Shown in pieces: positions 7,674 through 14,204 of a DNA stretch of 14,204 nucleotides; position 1 is the stretch's first letter; each line of letters starts with the position of its first letter. The DNA comes from Candidatus Bathyarchaeota archaeon (GTDB lineage: Archaea > Thermoproteota > Bathyarchaeia > Bathyarchaeales > UBA233): positions 1-14,204 of the forward strand of contig JANXEP010000007.1 of NCBI GenBank assembly GCA_025057795.1, written 5' to 3'. Made by a program: the position numbers and the translations under genes. The notes beneath the pieces were generated by a model, which was not told the DNA's origin, searched no databases, and saw nothing but the letters and a program-made list of their open reading frames with translations.

Positions 7674-8960
7674 GTGGAGGTTTTAAAAAGTCCCCTAGAA
7701 AATGTTGGCGGCAAACTTTGCATAGATGGCGTTTCAGCCATTGAACTAGCGGAAAACTTTAGAACACCACTCTACGTCATCAGTGAGAATAAGATAAGAG
7801 AAAATTATAGAAAACTATACGAGGCTTTTTCAAAAAGATACGACAAGTTCAGAATACTCTATTCTGCAAAAGCAAACACCAACATCTCAGTGTTAAAAAT
7901 CCTTCATACTGAAGGGGCATACGTCGACACCGTAAGTGCAGGCGAAGTTCACCTAGCGCTTATGGCAGGCTTCAGCCCCCGTGAGATTTTGTACACGGGG
8001 GTAAACGTTGGAGACGAAGAATTGAAATACGTTCTGGATGAAGGGGTTATGATTAACCTTGACTCTCTTTCCCAGCTTGATAGGCTATTAAGATTAGGTG
8101 TTCCGGAAACTTTGTCCTTCAGAATCAACCCGGAATATGGTGCAGGACATCATGAGTATGTTGTTACAGCCAGCAGATACGTAAAATTCGGGATGGACGA
8201 AGATTCCGCCCTAAAAGCTTATAGGACTGCGAAAGAGGCTGGAGTGAAAAAGTTCGGTATCCACATGCATATAGGTTCGGGAATAATGGATGTGGCGCCA
8301 TACATTAAGTCCGGAGGGCGTCTCCTTGAGGTAGCTTGGAAAATTAGAACCAAGCTTGGAATATACTTTGACTTCATTGACTTTGGGGGTGGTATGGGGG
8401 TTCCTTATAAGCCGGAAGAAAAAGCGCTCAACCTTGACACCTTCTCAGACAAGCTCGTTGAGATGTTCAAAAACAAGCTGGACGAGTTTGCGTTAGGACA
8501 GCCAGAACTCTGGATAGAACCTGGGCGGTTCATCGTCGCCGAGGCTGGCATCCTTCTAACAAGGGTTAATGCCGTGAAACATGTTTCTAACAAAAAGTTT
8601 GTAGGAGTGGATGCTGGATTTAACACGCTTATTAGGCCCGCCATGTACGGGGCTTATCATCCTATTCTTGTTGCGAACAAGCTGGACGAACAGCCCACAG
8701 AAGTTTACGACGTGGTTGGTCCGATTTGCGAGTCGGGCGACTTCCTAGCCAAAGATCGTATTTTACCGAAGATATGTGAAGGTGACTTACTTGCAGTTCT
8801 AAACGTTGGAGCCTATGGTTTTTCCATGAGCTCGCAATACAATTCTAGACCTAGACCTGCTGAAGTTCTTGTTAAAAGTGGCAGGTATGTCCTAATACGG
8901 GAAGCGGAAACCTTCGAAGATTTAGCTCGAAAACAGAGGGTTGCAGAATGGCTAGAATGA
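7674..8960 (+). CDS. lysA: Diaminopimelate decarboxylase
   Basis: 428 residues. A PLP enzyme of fold type III that decarboxylates meso-diaminopimelate to lysine. The PLP lysine is in YSAKANTN (Lys66), then HMHIGSG (198-203), FGGGMGVPY (238-245) and EPGRFIVAEAG (282-292). CESGDFLAKDR carries the cross-subunit catalytic Cys352, and YGFSMSSQYN has the conserved Tyr381. The start is GTG, 7 bases after a perfect AGGAGG (7661-7666) that overlaps the aspartate kinase stop. It overlaps dapF by 13 bases. Confidence 0.97.
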   Translation: MEVLKSPLENVGGKLCIDGVSAIELAENFRTPLYVISENKIRENYRKLYEAFSKRYDKFRILYSAKANTNISVLKILHTEGAYVDTVSAGEVHLALMAGFSPREILYTGVNVGDEELKYVLDEGVMINLDSLSQLDRLLRLGVPETLSFRINPEYGAGHHEYVVTASRYVKFGMDEDSALKAYRTAKEAGVKKFGIHMHIGSGIMDVAPYIKSGGRLLEVAWKIRTKLGIYFDFIDFGGGMGVPYKPEEKALNLDTFSDKLVEMFKNKLDEFALGQPELWIEPGRFIVAEAGILLTRVNAVKHVSNKKFVGVDAGFNTLIRPAMYGAYHPILVANKLDEQPTEVYDVVGPICESGDFLAKDRILPKICEGDLLAVLNVGAYGFSMSSQYNSRPRPAEVLVKSGRYVLIREAETFEDLARKQRVAEWLE

Positions 8961-9790
8961 TAGGTTTTTGGAAAATGCACGGGCTTGGAAATGACTACAT
9001 AGTGATAGACAATAGAGGCAAAATATTGGACGAGCAGGAGTTGCCCAGCCTAGCCATAAAATTATGCGAAAGAAGGTTTGGGATAGGTGCCGACGGTTTA
9101 CTGCTTGTTCATCCCTCTCAAAGGGTTGATGTGAAAATGAGAATCTTCAACCCTGACGGCTCGGAAGCTGAAATGTGCGGAAACGGCATCCGATGCCTTG
9201 CTAAATACTGTTTTGAGAGTGGCTTAACGCGAAAAACATCCCTCCTCGTGGAAACAATGGCCGGAATAAAAACGTTAAGCCTCAAAATAGAAGGCGACAC
9301 TGTAAAGTCTGTGAGAGTCATTATGGGTTCTCCGAGTTTTGAGGCCGAGGAAGTCCCCATAAAATGGAATGGCCCATTCATCGACAAACCCATTCGCGTA
9401 GGAGAAACAACCGTGAAGGCTACAGCTCTCTCCATGGGGAACCCTCACTGTGTGGTGTTCATTGAAAATGTGGAAAATTATCCGGTCAAAACTATTGGGC
9501 CATTGCTAGAAAACCATGAGCTTTTTCCAAGGAGAGCAAACGTCGAATTCGTTCAAGTGATTTCAAAAGATAGGCTTAAAGTCAGAGTTTGGGAAAGAGG
9601 CGTAGGTGAAACCATGGCTTGTGGAACAGGTGCATGCGCAAGCGTTGTGGCCGCAAAAATTCTTGGAAAGGTAAATGAAGCGGTAACTGTTAGGCTTCCG
9701 GGAGGCGAGCTAATAGTTGAATACCGGAACGGCGTAGTTGTAATGGAAGGCCCCGTCGAAAAGGTTTTCGAAGGCATCATAAACCTTTGA
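8948..9790 (+). CDS. dapF: Diaminopimelate epimerase
   Basis: 280 residues, normal length. Interconverts LL- and meso-diaminopimelate without a cofactor, using two cysteines: Cys77 in EMCGNGIRC and Cys225 in ACGTGACA. HGLGNDY near the N-terminus (11-17) and SMGNPHCVVF (162-171) are also family marks. A second in-frame ATG at 8957 forms an ATGA junction with the lysA stop and is a possible alternative start. The 8948 ATG has GAGGG at better spacing. LysA needs meso-DAP and DapL makes LL-DAP, so DapF is the required link. Confidence 0.97.
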   Translation: MARMIGFWKMHGLGNDYIVIDNRGKILDEQELPSLAIKLCERRFGIGADGLLLVHPSQRVDVKMRIFNPDGSEAEMCGNGIRCLAKYCFESGLTRKTSLLVETMAGIKTLSLKIEGDTVKSVRVIMGSPSFEAEEVPIKWNGPFIDKPIRVGETTVKATALSMGNPHCVVFIENVENYPVKTIGPLLENHELFPRRANVEFVQVISKDRLKVRVWERGVGETMACGTGACASVVAAKILGKVNEAVTVRLPGGELIVEYRNGVVVMEGPVEKVFEGIINL

Positions 9791-9804
9791 GGAGGAATAA
9801 GCCA

Positions 9805-10968
9805 TTGGATTTTGTTTTATCAAACAGAGTTAGAGCTCTCCCACCCTACCTCTTTGCTGAACTGGAGAAAATGGTCAGGCAAAAAAGACGGGCAGGGGCT
9901 GATATAATTTCCCTTAGTATAGGGGATCCGGATCTTCCCCCTCCGAAAATCGTGTTGGACGCCTTGAAAGAGGAGGTTGCCAAGCCCGAAAACCATGGCT
10001 ATTCATCCAGCGAAGGAGAATACGAGTTCCGCTCGGCCGTCTCCGATTGGTACAAGAAACGATTCAATGTGGACTTGGATCCCGATCGGGAAATAGTTGC
10101 CTTAATCGGTTCTAAGGAAGGATTATGCAACATCGCTAGAGCCTTTCTCAATGAAGGAGACCGTGCATTACTGCCAGACCCGGGTTATCCAGCGTATGCT
10201 TACGGATGCACTATCTTAAACGGTGGTGTACCAATTTACTTCCCATTACGTGAGGACAATGATTTCCTTCCAAACCTTGATGACGTGAGCGTTGATGGCG
10301 CTAAAATGATGTTTATCAATTATCCTAACAACCCGACTGGTGCGGTAATTTCTCTCGAAGAACTTAAGATGCTGGTGGATTTTGCCGTCGAAAACAGGAT
10401 AATCCTATGTTATGACAATGCTTACTCGGAAATAACCTTTAGCGGCTATCAGGCTCCAAGCGTTCTGCAGATAGATAAAGCGCGCGAGGTTGCGGTTGAG
10501 TTCCATTCATGTTCAAAAACGTTTAGCATGGCTGGAAGCCGAATAGGCTTCGCCGTTGGAAATGAAAGATTGATTGCCGGGCTTAAGAAGGTTAAGGCGC
10601 AGGTGGATTCTGGACCGCCAAAGTACATACAGCTGGCAGCTGCGAAAGCATTAAGAACTTATGCGATGGAAAATCCTCCAAAGTTTGTGCGGGAAGCTTG
10701 CCAAACATATTACAGACGAGTGAACATTCTCGTTGAGGAATTGAATGCTATGGGTTTGAAATGCCAGATGCCAAAAGCCACATTCTATGTATGGGCTAAG
10801 TGCGGCACAAGCTCCATAGACTTTGCCAAGAAGATGTTAGAGGTTGACGTTGTAGCCACACCTGGAATAGGGTTCGGCAGCCAGGGCGAAGGATACATCC
10901 GGTTTTCGGCAACATGCCCAGAAGAAAGGATAAAAGAGGCTTGTGAAAGGCTGAGGAAAATCCTCTAA
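9805..10968 (+). CDS. dapL: LL-diaminopimelate aminotransferase
   Basis: 387 residues from TTG. A class I/II PLP aminotransferase that converts tetrahydrodipicolinate directly to LL-DAP with glutamate, bypassing succinylated or acetylated intermediates. Visible marks are SLSIGDPDLPPP, NYPNNPTGA, DNAYSE and the PLP lysine in SCSKTFSMAGSRIG (Lys238 from this start), with IRFS near the end. By sequence alone it could be another aspartate-type aminotransferase. Its place at the end of a complete DAP operon that lacks dapD, dapC and dapE makes DapL the clear choice. Start: AGGAGG (9790-9795) lies 9 bases before TTG 9805. The upstream TTG at 9787 would place the ribosome site inside the gene. Confidence 0.9.
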   Translation: MDFVLSNRVRALPPYLFAELEKMVRQKRRAGADIISLSIGDPDLPPPKIVLDALKEEVAKPENHGYSSSEGEYEFRSAVSDWYKKRFNVDLDPDREIVALIGSKEGLCNIARAFLNEGDRALLPDPGYPAYAYGCTILNGGVPIYFPLREDNDFLPNLDDVSVDGAKMMFINYPNNPTGAVISLEELKMLVDFAVENRIILCYDNAYSEITFSGYQAPSVLQIDKAREVAVEFHSCSKTFSMAGSRIGFAVGNERLIAGLKKVKAQVDSGPPKYIQLAAAKALRTYAMENPPKFVREACQTYYRRVNILVEELNAMGLKCQMPKATFYVWAKCGTSSIDFAKKMLEVDVVATPGIGFGSQGEGYIRFSATCPEERIKEACERLRKIL

Positions 10969-11021
10969 CGGATTTAAAGCGAGAAGTGAACCATGCCCCT
11001 AGAAGCCCAGCGGGTTGCTCT

Positions 11022-11030
11022 CCGTTTTTA
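11022..11030 (+). terminator. Possible T-run terminator of the lysine operon
   Basis: CCGTTTTTA lies about 55 bases after the dapL stop, in the convergent gap. Archaeal termination often uses a T-run alone. There is only one short run and no strong stem. Confidence 0.25.
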
Positions 11031-11044
11031 TAGCAGCGATAAGT

Positions 11045-11176
11045 TTATGTTTGTGATGTTTTCAGTAGCGGAAACTTTTCAGCTGATTGTTTCTTTTGTC
11101 CATTATTTGACAGGGCTTTTCCACCGAACTTAAACACAACTTCCTTGCTTGTTCTTGCTTTTATTGAGATCTTCAC
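11045..11176 (-). CDS. Small basic protein (43 aa) at the end of the homocysteine operon, unrecognised
   Basis: The GTG start overlaps the stop of the COG2122 gene as GTGA, with the purine-rich GGAAAGGGA just upstream. The frame runs 43 codons to TAA. It begins with an alternating strand-like segment MKISIKARTSKEVVFKFGG, followed by a Lys/Gln/Ser-rich tail. I recognise no family. The exact stop/start overlap and good ribosome site argue for a real coupled gene; its small size leaves doubt. It could also be the worn remnant of a longer gene. Confidence 0.45.
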   Translation of the reverse strand: MKISIKARTSKEVVFKFGGKALSNNGQKKQSAEKFPLLKTSQT

Positions 11177-11895
11177 TCCCTTTCCAAAAGGCTAATCAGT
11201 TTGGGAACTTCACCCGCCAAGGCAACTTTTCCCTTATAGATTATGAAGACGCCATCAACGCCTTCGATTAACAAAGCCCTCTCCACACCCCTTCTTATAG
11301 CTTGATTAGGATCTTTTCCTCGAACAACGTTGCATACCGCCGTGGCGGCTGCATCCGCTAAACTTGCATTTTTGGCGAAAATAGTTACTGCTTCGGCTTC
11401 TCCGAAGCTTAAAGCATGCCCATAAACACCAGAGCTCGTAGCTATGCCCGCCGGAAATTTTTCAACTCGAAACCCTATCTTTCCAGATAATGGGGAATTT
11501 CCAGCTAAAAGGGCGACATCCACCGGAGTTTCGGAAACTGCTGCCACTTCTCCGCCATCCTCAACTATCGCCGTTTTCGCCCCACATAGAAGCATAGCCT
11601 CCACAGCCAAGTCTGCTAAAGCGCCGGCGACAGAAGCCATAGGGCCAACACCGGCCTTCTCTGAAGCCCAGGCCATCAGCCGGACAATGTGTGGGCCGTC
11701 AACGATTTCCAATGGTTTTAGTGCATATAAAAAGTCAGCATGTTTCTCAATGTAGGCTTCCAGTCGTCCACGATGATAGGCAATCGTATCTTCAGCCACT
11801 TTTACAGCTTCATGCTTGTCAGCTATTACCGTAAGAACAGATTCTTTAATGCTAAGCCTCTTTCTAGCCAAAGGCTTAGCTGAGTTTATCGACAC
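11173..11895 (-). CDS. COG2122/UPF0280 ApbE-like protein, sulfur assimilation into homocysteine
   Basis: 240 residues from GTG. The family is related to the ApbE flavin-transferase fold. It shows GVGPMASVAGALADLA (83-97), VEDGGEV (111-117) and IATSSGVYGHALSFGEAEAV (151-170). In Methanosarcina acetivorans the COG2122 protein MA1715 helps efficient sulfide use for homocysteine synthesis, and the gene neighbours here are the other members of that system. Start: AGGAGG (11904-11909) is 8 bases before GTG 11895, and this GTG overlaps the ferredoxin stop. The frame stays open to an ATG at 12054, but that extra stretch lies over the ferredoxin gene in another frame and is not part of the protein. 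Confidence 0.9.
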   Translation of the reverse strand: MSINSAKPLARKRLSIKESVLTVIADKHEAVKVAEDTIAYHRGRLEAYIEKHADFLYALKPLEIVDGPHIVRLMAWASEKAGVGPMASVAGALADLAVEAMLLCGAKTAIVEDGGEVAAVSETPVDVALLAGNSPLSGKIGFRVEKFPAGIATSSGVYGHALSFGEAEAVTIFAKNASLADAAATAVCNVVRGKDPNQAIRRGVERALLIEGVDGVFIIYKGKVALAGEVPKLISLLERE

Positions 11896-12065
11896 TTTAT
11901 CGCCCTCCTTGGACAGCCTACACTTGGAAGGCATTCTTCGCAGTCGACGCATTTCATGAAGTTGGCTTGGATTCTTCCATTCTCTTGTTTGAAAACTCCG
12001 TAGGAGCAGAGAGCTGTGCACAACGAGCAGAAAATACATCTGTTCTCCATCCATCTTCGGGGCAT
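11886..12065 (-). CDS. Minimal 2[4Fe-4S] ferredoxin in the homocysteine operon
   Basis: 59 residues, encoded in a frame overlapping a spurious 5' extension of the next gene. The first cluster motif is CIFCSLCTALC (Cys10, 13, 16, 20); the second is CVDCEECLPSVGCP (Cys39, 42, 45, 51). Together these give the eight ligands of a two-cluster ferredoxin, with the usual Pro after the last Cys. The ATG is preceded by GAGGTG five bases away and lies 4 bases after the COG1900 stop. Its TAA overlaps the COG2122 GTG start. In methanogens the partner ferredoxin (MA1822) also has a NIL domain; that is absent here. It probably supplies electrons for the sulfur transfer to aspartate semialdehyde. Confidence 0.9.
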   Translation of the reverse strand: MPRRWMENRCIFCSLCTALCSYGVFKQENGRIQANFMKCVDCEECLPSVGCPRRAIKCR

Positions 12066-12069
12066 AGCG

Positions 12070-13194
12070 TCACCTCATTTTCATAGGGCGATACTCCACA
12101 TTCAGCGGAAGTCTTTCAACGGGCTCTGTTAGTAAAAACACGCCTTCGTTGATCCACTTTTTAAGCTCAGCCATTATCTTTCTGGCCATTTCAACACTTG
12201 AAGTGCAGGCGGTTCTTACACTTCTGCCTTCAACCTCAACCTTTCCAGATTTTAACTCTGCATAACTGACCTCTCGGACTTTCGGTCTGTTCCGGCTTGG
12301 GACGCCGTAATCTAAGATTTTCACAAAAATATCTCCGTCTCTGACTGCAACGTTTTTGGCAATTTCCATATCAAGAATCGGTATTGGAACCCCTATGCCC
12401 ACGTAGAGCGTTACACCGTACTTGTGGAAGGTTGCGCCTCGCAAGTATTCCGGTTTCATTTTTTTCAAGTCGCCTTTAACCATAAGGGTTCCGAAGCCAT
12501 TTTGAGGGTCGTGCTGGGTTCCCTCGCCAATCACGTAGCCAACTCCGCCACTGAGAAAAATTCTGGTTCCGATGCCTATCACTCTATATGTTGGATCGTT
12601 AACCAGTGGATTTAGTTCACCACATCCAGCATAATTCACATTGCCGTAGTTTGGGAGAAGAACCCCCATGTAAGTGTAAAGCGTTCTGTCAGTGCTGTTT
12701 GTTGCGGCATTGTATCTCTGATAACAGTTTCGGGGATTACAAAGCACCGCTTGATTTAAATCATGAATCGTGAACTTTGTTTCCAAAACCTTCCGCGGAT
12801 AGCAGTCTGTTCCATAGGCTACTGCTTTAAGCTCTATTTCTTTGCCTGAAACCAAGTCCTCGATTACGTGACCACCGCCATACTCAAAGCCCAGTGTTTC
12901 GCTCATTTTTGTGGCGCCTATGTAACAGTCTACGGCAGCATTTCCATGATAAGCCTCAACATCATTAAGCCAAACCCTTTCCATTTTGATTGGAGGCTCA
13001 CTATGCCCAAAATTTAGGAAAGCTCCGGAGGAGCACATAGGACCAAAGGTGGCTGTGGTTACAACATCAACCTCGCTAAAAGCCTTTTTAATGCCGCTGC
13101 TTTCAACTAGCGCCTTCATTTCTTCAACTGTTAAGACTTGGACATCTCTACGCTTGATTTTTCCGTTAATTTCTTTGATGGTTCTATGTTCGAG
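12070..13194 (-). CDS. COG1900 (DUF39) homocysteine-biosynthesis protein; start codon unclear
   Basis: About 375 residues. With its ferredoxin partner, this family converts aspartate semialdehyde and sulfide to homocysteine. The first ATG is at 13119 (349 residues), but the frame continues upstream with a family-like N-terminus (EHRTIKEINGKI, then VQVLTVEEM). It stays open to a TGA at 13231-13233 with no ATG, GTG or TTG. GGAGGTG (13202-13208) points to the codon CTC at 13192-13194, which I use as the nominal start. Counting from there, the conserved cysteines in GPMCSSG and GTDCYPRK become residues 54 and 131, the numbers I recall for the key cysteines of the M. acetivorans homologue MA1821. 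Other marks are FLNFGHSEPP and GELNPLVNDP. MA1821 carries CBS domains; none is seen here. First gene of the operon. Confidence 0.9.
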   Translation of the reverse strand, partial: LEHRTIKEINGKIKRRDVQVLTVEEMKALVESSGIKKAFSEVDVVTTATFGPMCSSGAFLNFGHSEPPIKMERVWLNDVEAYHGNAAVDCYIGATKMSETLGFEYGGGHVIEDLVSGKEIELKAVAYGTDCYPRKVLETKFTIHDLNQAVLCNPRNCYQRYNAATNSTDRTLYTYMGVLLPNYGNVNYAGCGELNPLVNDPTYRVIGIGTRIFLSGGVGYVIGEGTQHDPQNGFGTLMVKGDLKKMKPEYLRGATFHKYGVTLYVGIGVPIPILDMEIAKNVAVRDGDIFVKILDYGVPSRNRPKVREVSYAELKSGKVEVEGRSVRTACTSSVEMARKIMAELKKWINEGVFLLTEPVERLPLNVEYRPMKMR

Positions 13195-13204
13195 TTTGCA
13201 GCAC

Positions 13205-13221
13205 CTCCGATAACTTCGGAG
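13205..13221 (-). promoter_or_regulatory. Inverted repeat overlapping the COG1900 ribosome site
   Basis: On the minus strand, CTCCGA and TCGGAG form a perfect 6-base stem around a 5-base loop (AGTTA). The right arm contains the GGAG of the ribosome binding site GGAGGTG. If transcribed whole, the hairpin would hide the site and could control translation. If transcription starts near 13213, as an AT-rich box near 13238 suggests, it is better read as a DNA operator over the start. Confidence 0.35.
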
Positions 13222-13430
13222 ACAGAATATTCAAATTAAAATACTTTTTTGTAAAAAATATTCCGAAAAGAATAACCTATCTCGCATCGGTCCTTCATGA
13301 ACGGCATTTAATAAACGAACCATAAACGACGAATACTTGGATTTTAAAACGCAAATAGAGGGCTGGCGTGTTGGCCGTAAATAACTATTAGACATTTAAC
13401 AGCCTTCTCCATGTAGTCTTTTAGTACTTA

Positions 13431-13469
13431 AAATTTATAAGTTTATATGGTTTAATCTTCTATCAGGTG
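13431..13469 (+). promoter_or_regulatory. Promoter and ribosome site of the 81-residue gene
   Basis: AAATTTATAAGTTTATATGG contains TATA-like boxes at 13433-13440 and 13442-13448. AGGTG (13465-13469) is 5 bases before the ATG at 13475. The leader would be short. Judged by eye. Confidence 0.4.
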
Positions 13470-13474
13470 TAAAT

Positions 13475-13720
13475 ATGAGTACAAAGAAACCTAAGTTGTA
13501 TGAGCCTGTAGAACCTCCTAAAATTGTTAAAGCTAAAAGAGTTTTAGAGTATGATGAATTGATAAAATCTATTAGTAATGAGCCTAAGGGATGGTATAAA
13601 ATTAATATTCCTAATAGAAAGCCTAGTACTGTTTATGTTGCGTTAGCTAAACGTCTTAAAGGCAGAACCGACCTAAAACTTCATTTCATTAACAAAGTTG
13701 TTTACATAGAAAAGCTATAA
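13475..13720 (+). CDS. Small basic AT-rich gene product (81 aa), unknown; mobile-element-like
   Basis: No family is recognised. Residues 1-25 are Lys/Pro-rich and probably unstructured. Residues 38-81 look like a compact alpha/beta unit: a strand (WYKINIPN), a helix (STVYVALAKRLKG), then a hairpin (LKLHFINKVVYIEK). A helix followed by a basic hairpin is compatible with a small winged-helix DNA-binding protein, but this is shape reasoning only. Codons are much more A/T-ending than in the lysine operon (AAT, AGA, ATT, TTA common), suggesting separate origin, perhaps from a virus or plasmid. It has its own promoter and a good ATG and ribosome site. It converges with the next gene, overlapping by 6 bases. 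Confidence 0.75.
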   Translation: MSTKKPKLYEPVEPPKIVKAKRVLEYDELIKSISNEPKGWYKINIPNRKPSTVYVALAKRLKGRTDLKLHFINKVVYIEKL

Positions 13721-13837
13721 CATACTGGCTAACTCTAAAGCTTCTTCTACTTTCTTTTCCAAAATGTTAAGTCGTTTCTTTATAGCATCTATTTCTTTAC
13801 GCAATGTGTCTAATTGTTCCTTTACTTCTTTATTCAC
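13715..13837 (-). CDS. Small coiled-coil protein (40 aa)
   Basis: GTG start preceded by AGGTGA at 5 bases; 40 codons to TAG. Nearly the whole product is a charged amphipathic helix with regularly spaced hydrophobic residues (VKEQLDTLRKEIDAIKKRL, then NILEKKVEEALELASML), typical of a parallel coiled coil or leucine zipper. Its stop lies inside the last codons of the 81-residue gene on the other strand. Composition is AT-rich like that neighbour. No family is assigned. A dimerising partner or small regulator is possible, and random AT-rich sequence rarely gives such clean heptads. Confidence 0.65.
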   Translation of the reverse strand: MNKEVKEQLDTLRKEIDAIKKRLNILEKKVEEALELASML

Positions 13838-13878
13838 ACATTTCACCTACATGATATATTAACATTCCATAGTTATAT

Positions 13879-14204
13879 TTGTTACTATACCACTACTCTA
13901 TTTTGTTCCTAGCTTGCAAGCAAGCATACCTCGACCATAAACACTACGTCTTTAAGCACATCTTAAAAATCTGGTATTGGCTGTTTTGTTTGTTTTGTTA
14001 TGTAAATAAGGCTAGTTTAGAGATTGCAATATTTGCAATTTGGTTGTTTATTTGGATTCATTTGGGGCGCTATATTGAAGTTGGAAAAACAATCTATGGA
14101 TGGTTTTACATTTCTGTCTTGGTTTACCTGTTTACAGCTATTCAGGGTTTCCATAATTTAAATTTTATTTCAGGTTTAACCAATTATAAGTCTAAATACA
14201 CATC
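13879..14204 (+). CDS. Partial membrane protein frame running off the right edge
   Basis: The frame is open from 13873 to the window end (110 codons) in an AT-rich region, longer than expected by chance. The product is strongly hydrophobic with aromatic-rich membrane segments: WYWLFCLFCYV, then IAIFAIWLFIWIHLG, then GWFYISVLVYLFTAI. There is no ATG or GTG in frame. TTG codons at 13879 and 13903 are the only early starts and neither has a clear ribosome site, so the start is uncertain. A perfect 10-base palindrome GCTTGCAAGC lies at 13912-13921. No family is recognised. Confidence 0.4.
   Translation, partial: MLLYHYSILFLACKQAYLDHKHYVFKHILKIWYWLFCLFCYVNKASLEIAIFAIWLFIWIHLGRYIEVGKTIYGWFYISVLVYLFTAIQGFHNLNFISGLTNYKSKYT

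Noticed and set aside
11896..12054. N-terminal 53 residues of a longer COG2122 frame starting at ATG 12054
   Set aside because: The stretch codes for the ferredoxin in another frame with all eight cysteines, and a perfect ribosome site points to GTG 11895.

Overview
This window looks like a piece of an archaeal chromosome, most likely from an uncultured Thermoproteota/Bathyarchaeia-type anaerobe. Three things point that way: TATA-like promoter boxes sit about 25 bases before probable transcription starts, GTG and TTG starts are common behind AGGAGG-type ribosome binding sites, and the gene content combines a DapL-type lysine pathway with the COG1900/COG2122 homocysteine system. The lineage is an inference; there is no rRNA in the window. 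No tRNA, CRISPR array or insertion sequence was seen.

Layout. (1) 1-2511, minus strand: a two-gene secreted module joined by an ATGA overlap. The first gene encodes an exported protein with a His/Cys pair like that of caspase-fold peptidases and an apparent beta-sandwich domain between the two halves of that fold. The second encodes a membrane-anchored surface protein with a PepSY-like region that runs off the left edge. (2) 2971-4505, minus strand: aspartate-semialdehyde dehydrogenase (asd) preceded by an Lrp/AsnC regulator. (3) 4636-10968, plus strand: a tight operon dapA-dapB-aspartate kinase-lysA-dapF-dapL. With asd this is the whole aspartate-to-lysine route by the diaminopimelate aminotransferase variant. 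The Lrp gene is divergent from the operon, so it is the obvious candidate regulator. (4) 11045-13194, minus strand, convergent with the lysine operon: a COG1900 protein, a 59-residue ferredoxin hidden in an overlapping frame, a COG2122 (UPF0280) protein and a 43-residue small ORF joined by GTGA. The first three are the known parts for making homocysteine from aspartate semialdehyde in methanogens. (5) 13234-14204: an AT-rich accessory-looking stretch with an 81-residue basic protein, a 40-residue coiled-coil protein on the opposite strand whose stop codon overlaps it, and an open membrane-protein frame running off the right edge.

How the parts fit: aspartate kinase and Asd make aspartate semialdehyde. 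DapA draws it into lysine, and the COG1900/ferredoxin/COG2122 operon draws it into homocysteine and methionine. The window therefore holds both exits from one branch-point metabolite. No homoserine dehydrogenase is present here.

Several starts needed correction. The ferredoxin is hidden under a false 5' extension of the COG2122 frame. The COG1900 reading frame clearly extends about 25 codons upstream of its first ATG but has no ordinary start codon there. Aspartate kinase and dapL probably start at TTG.
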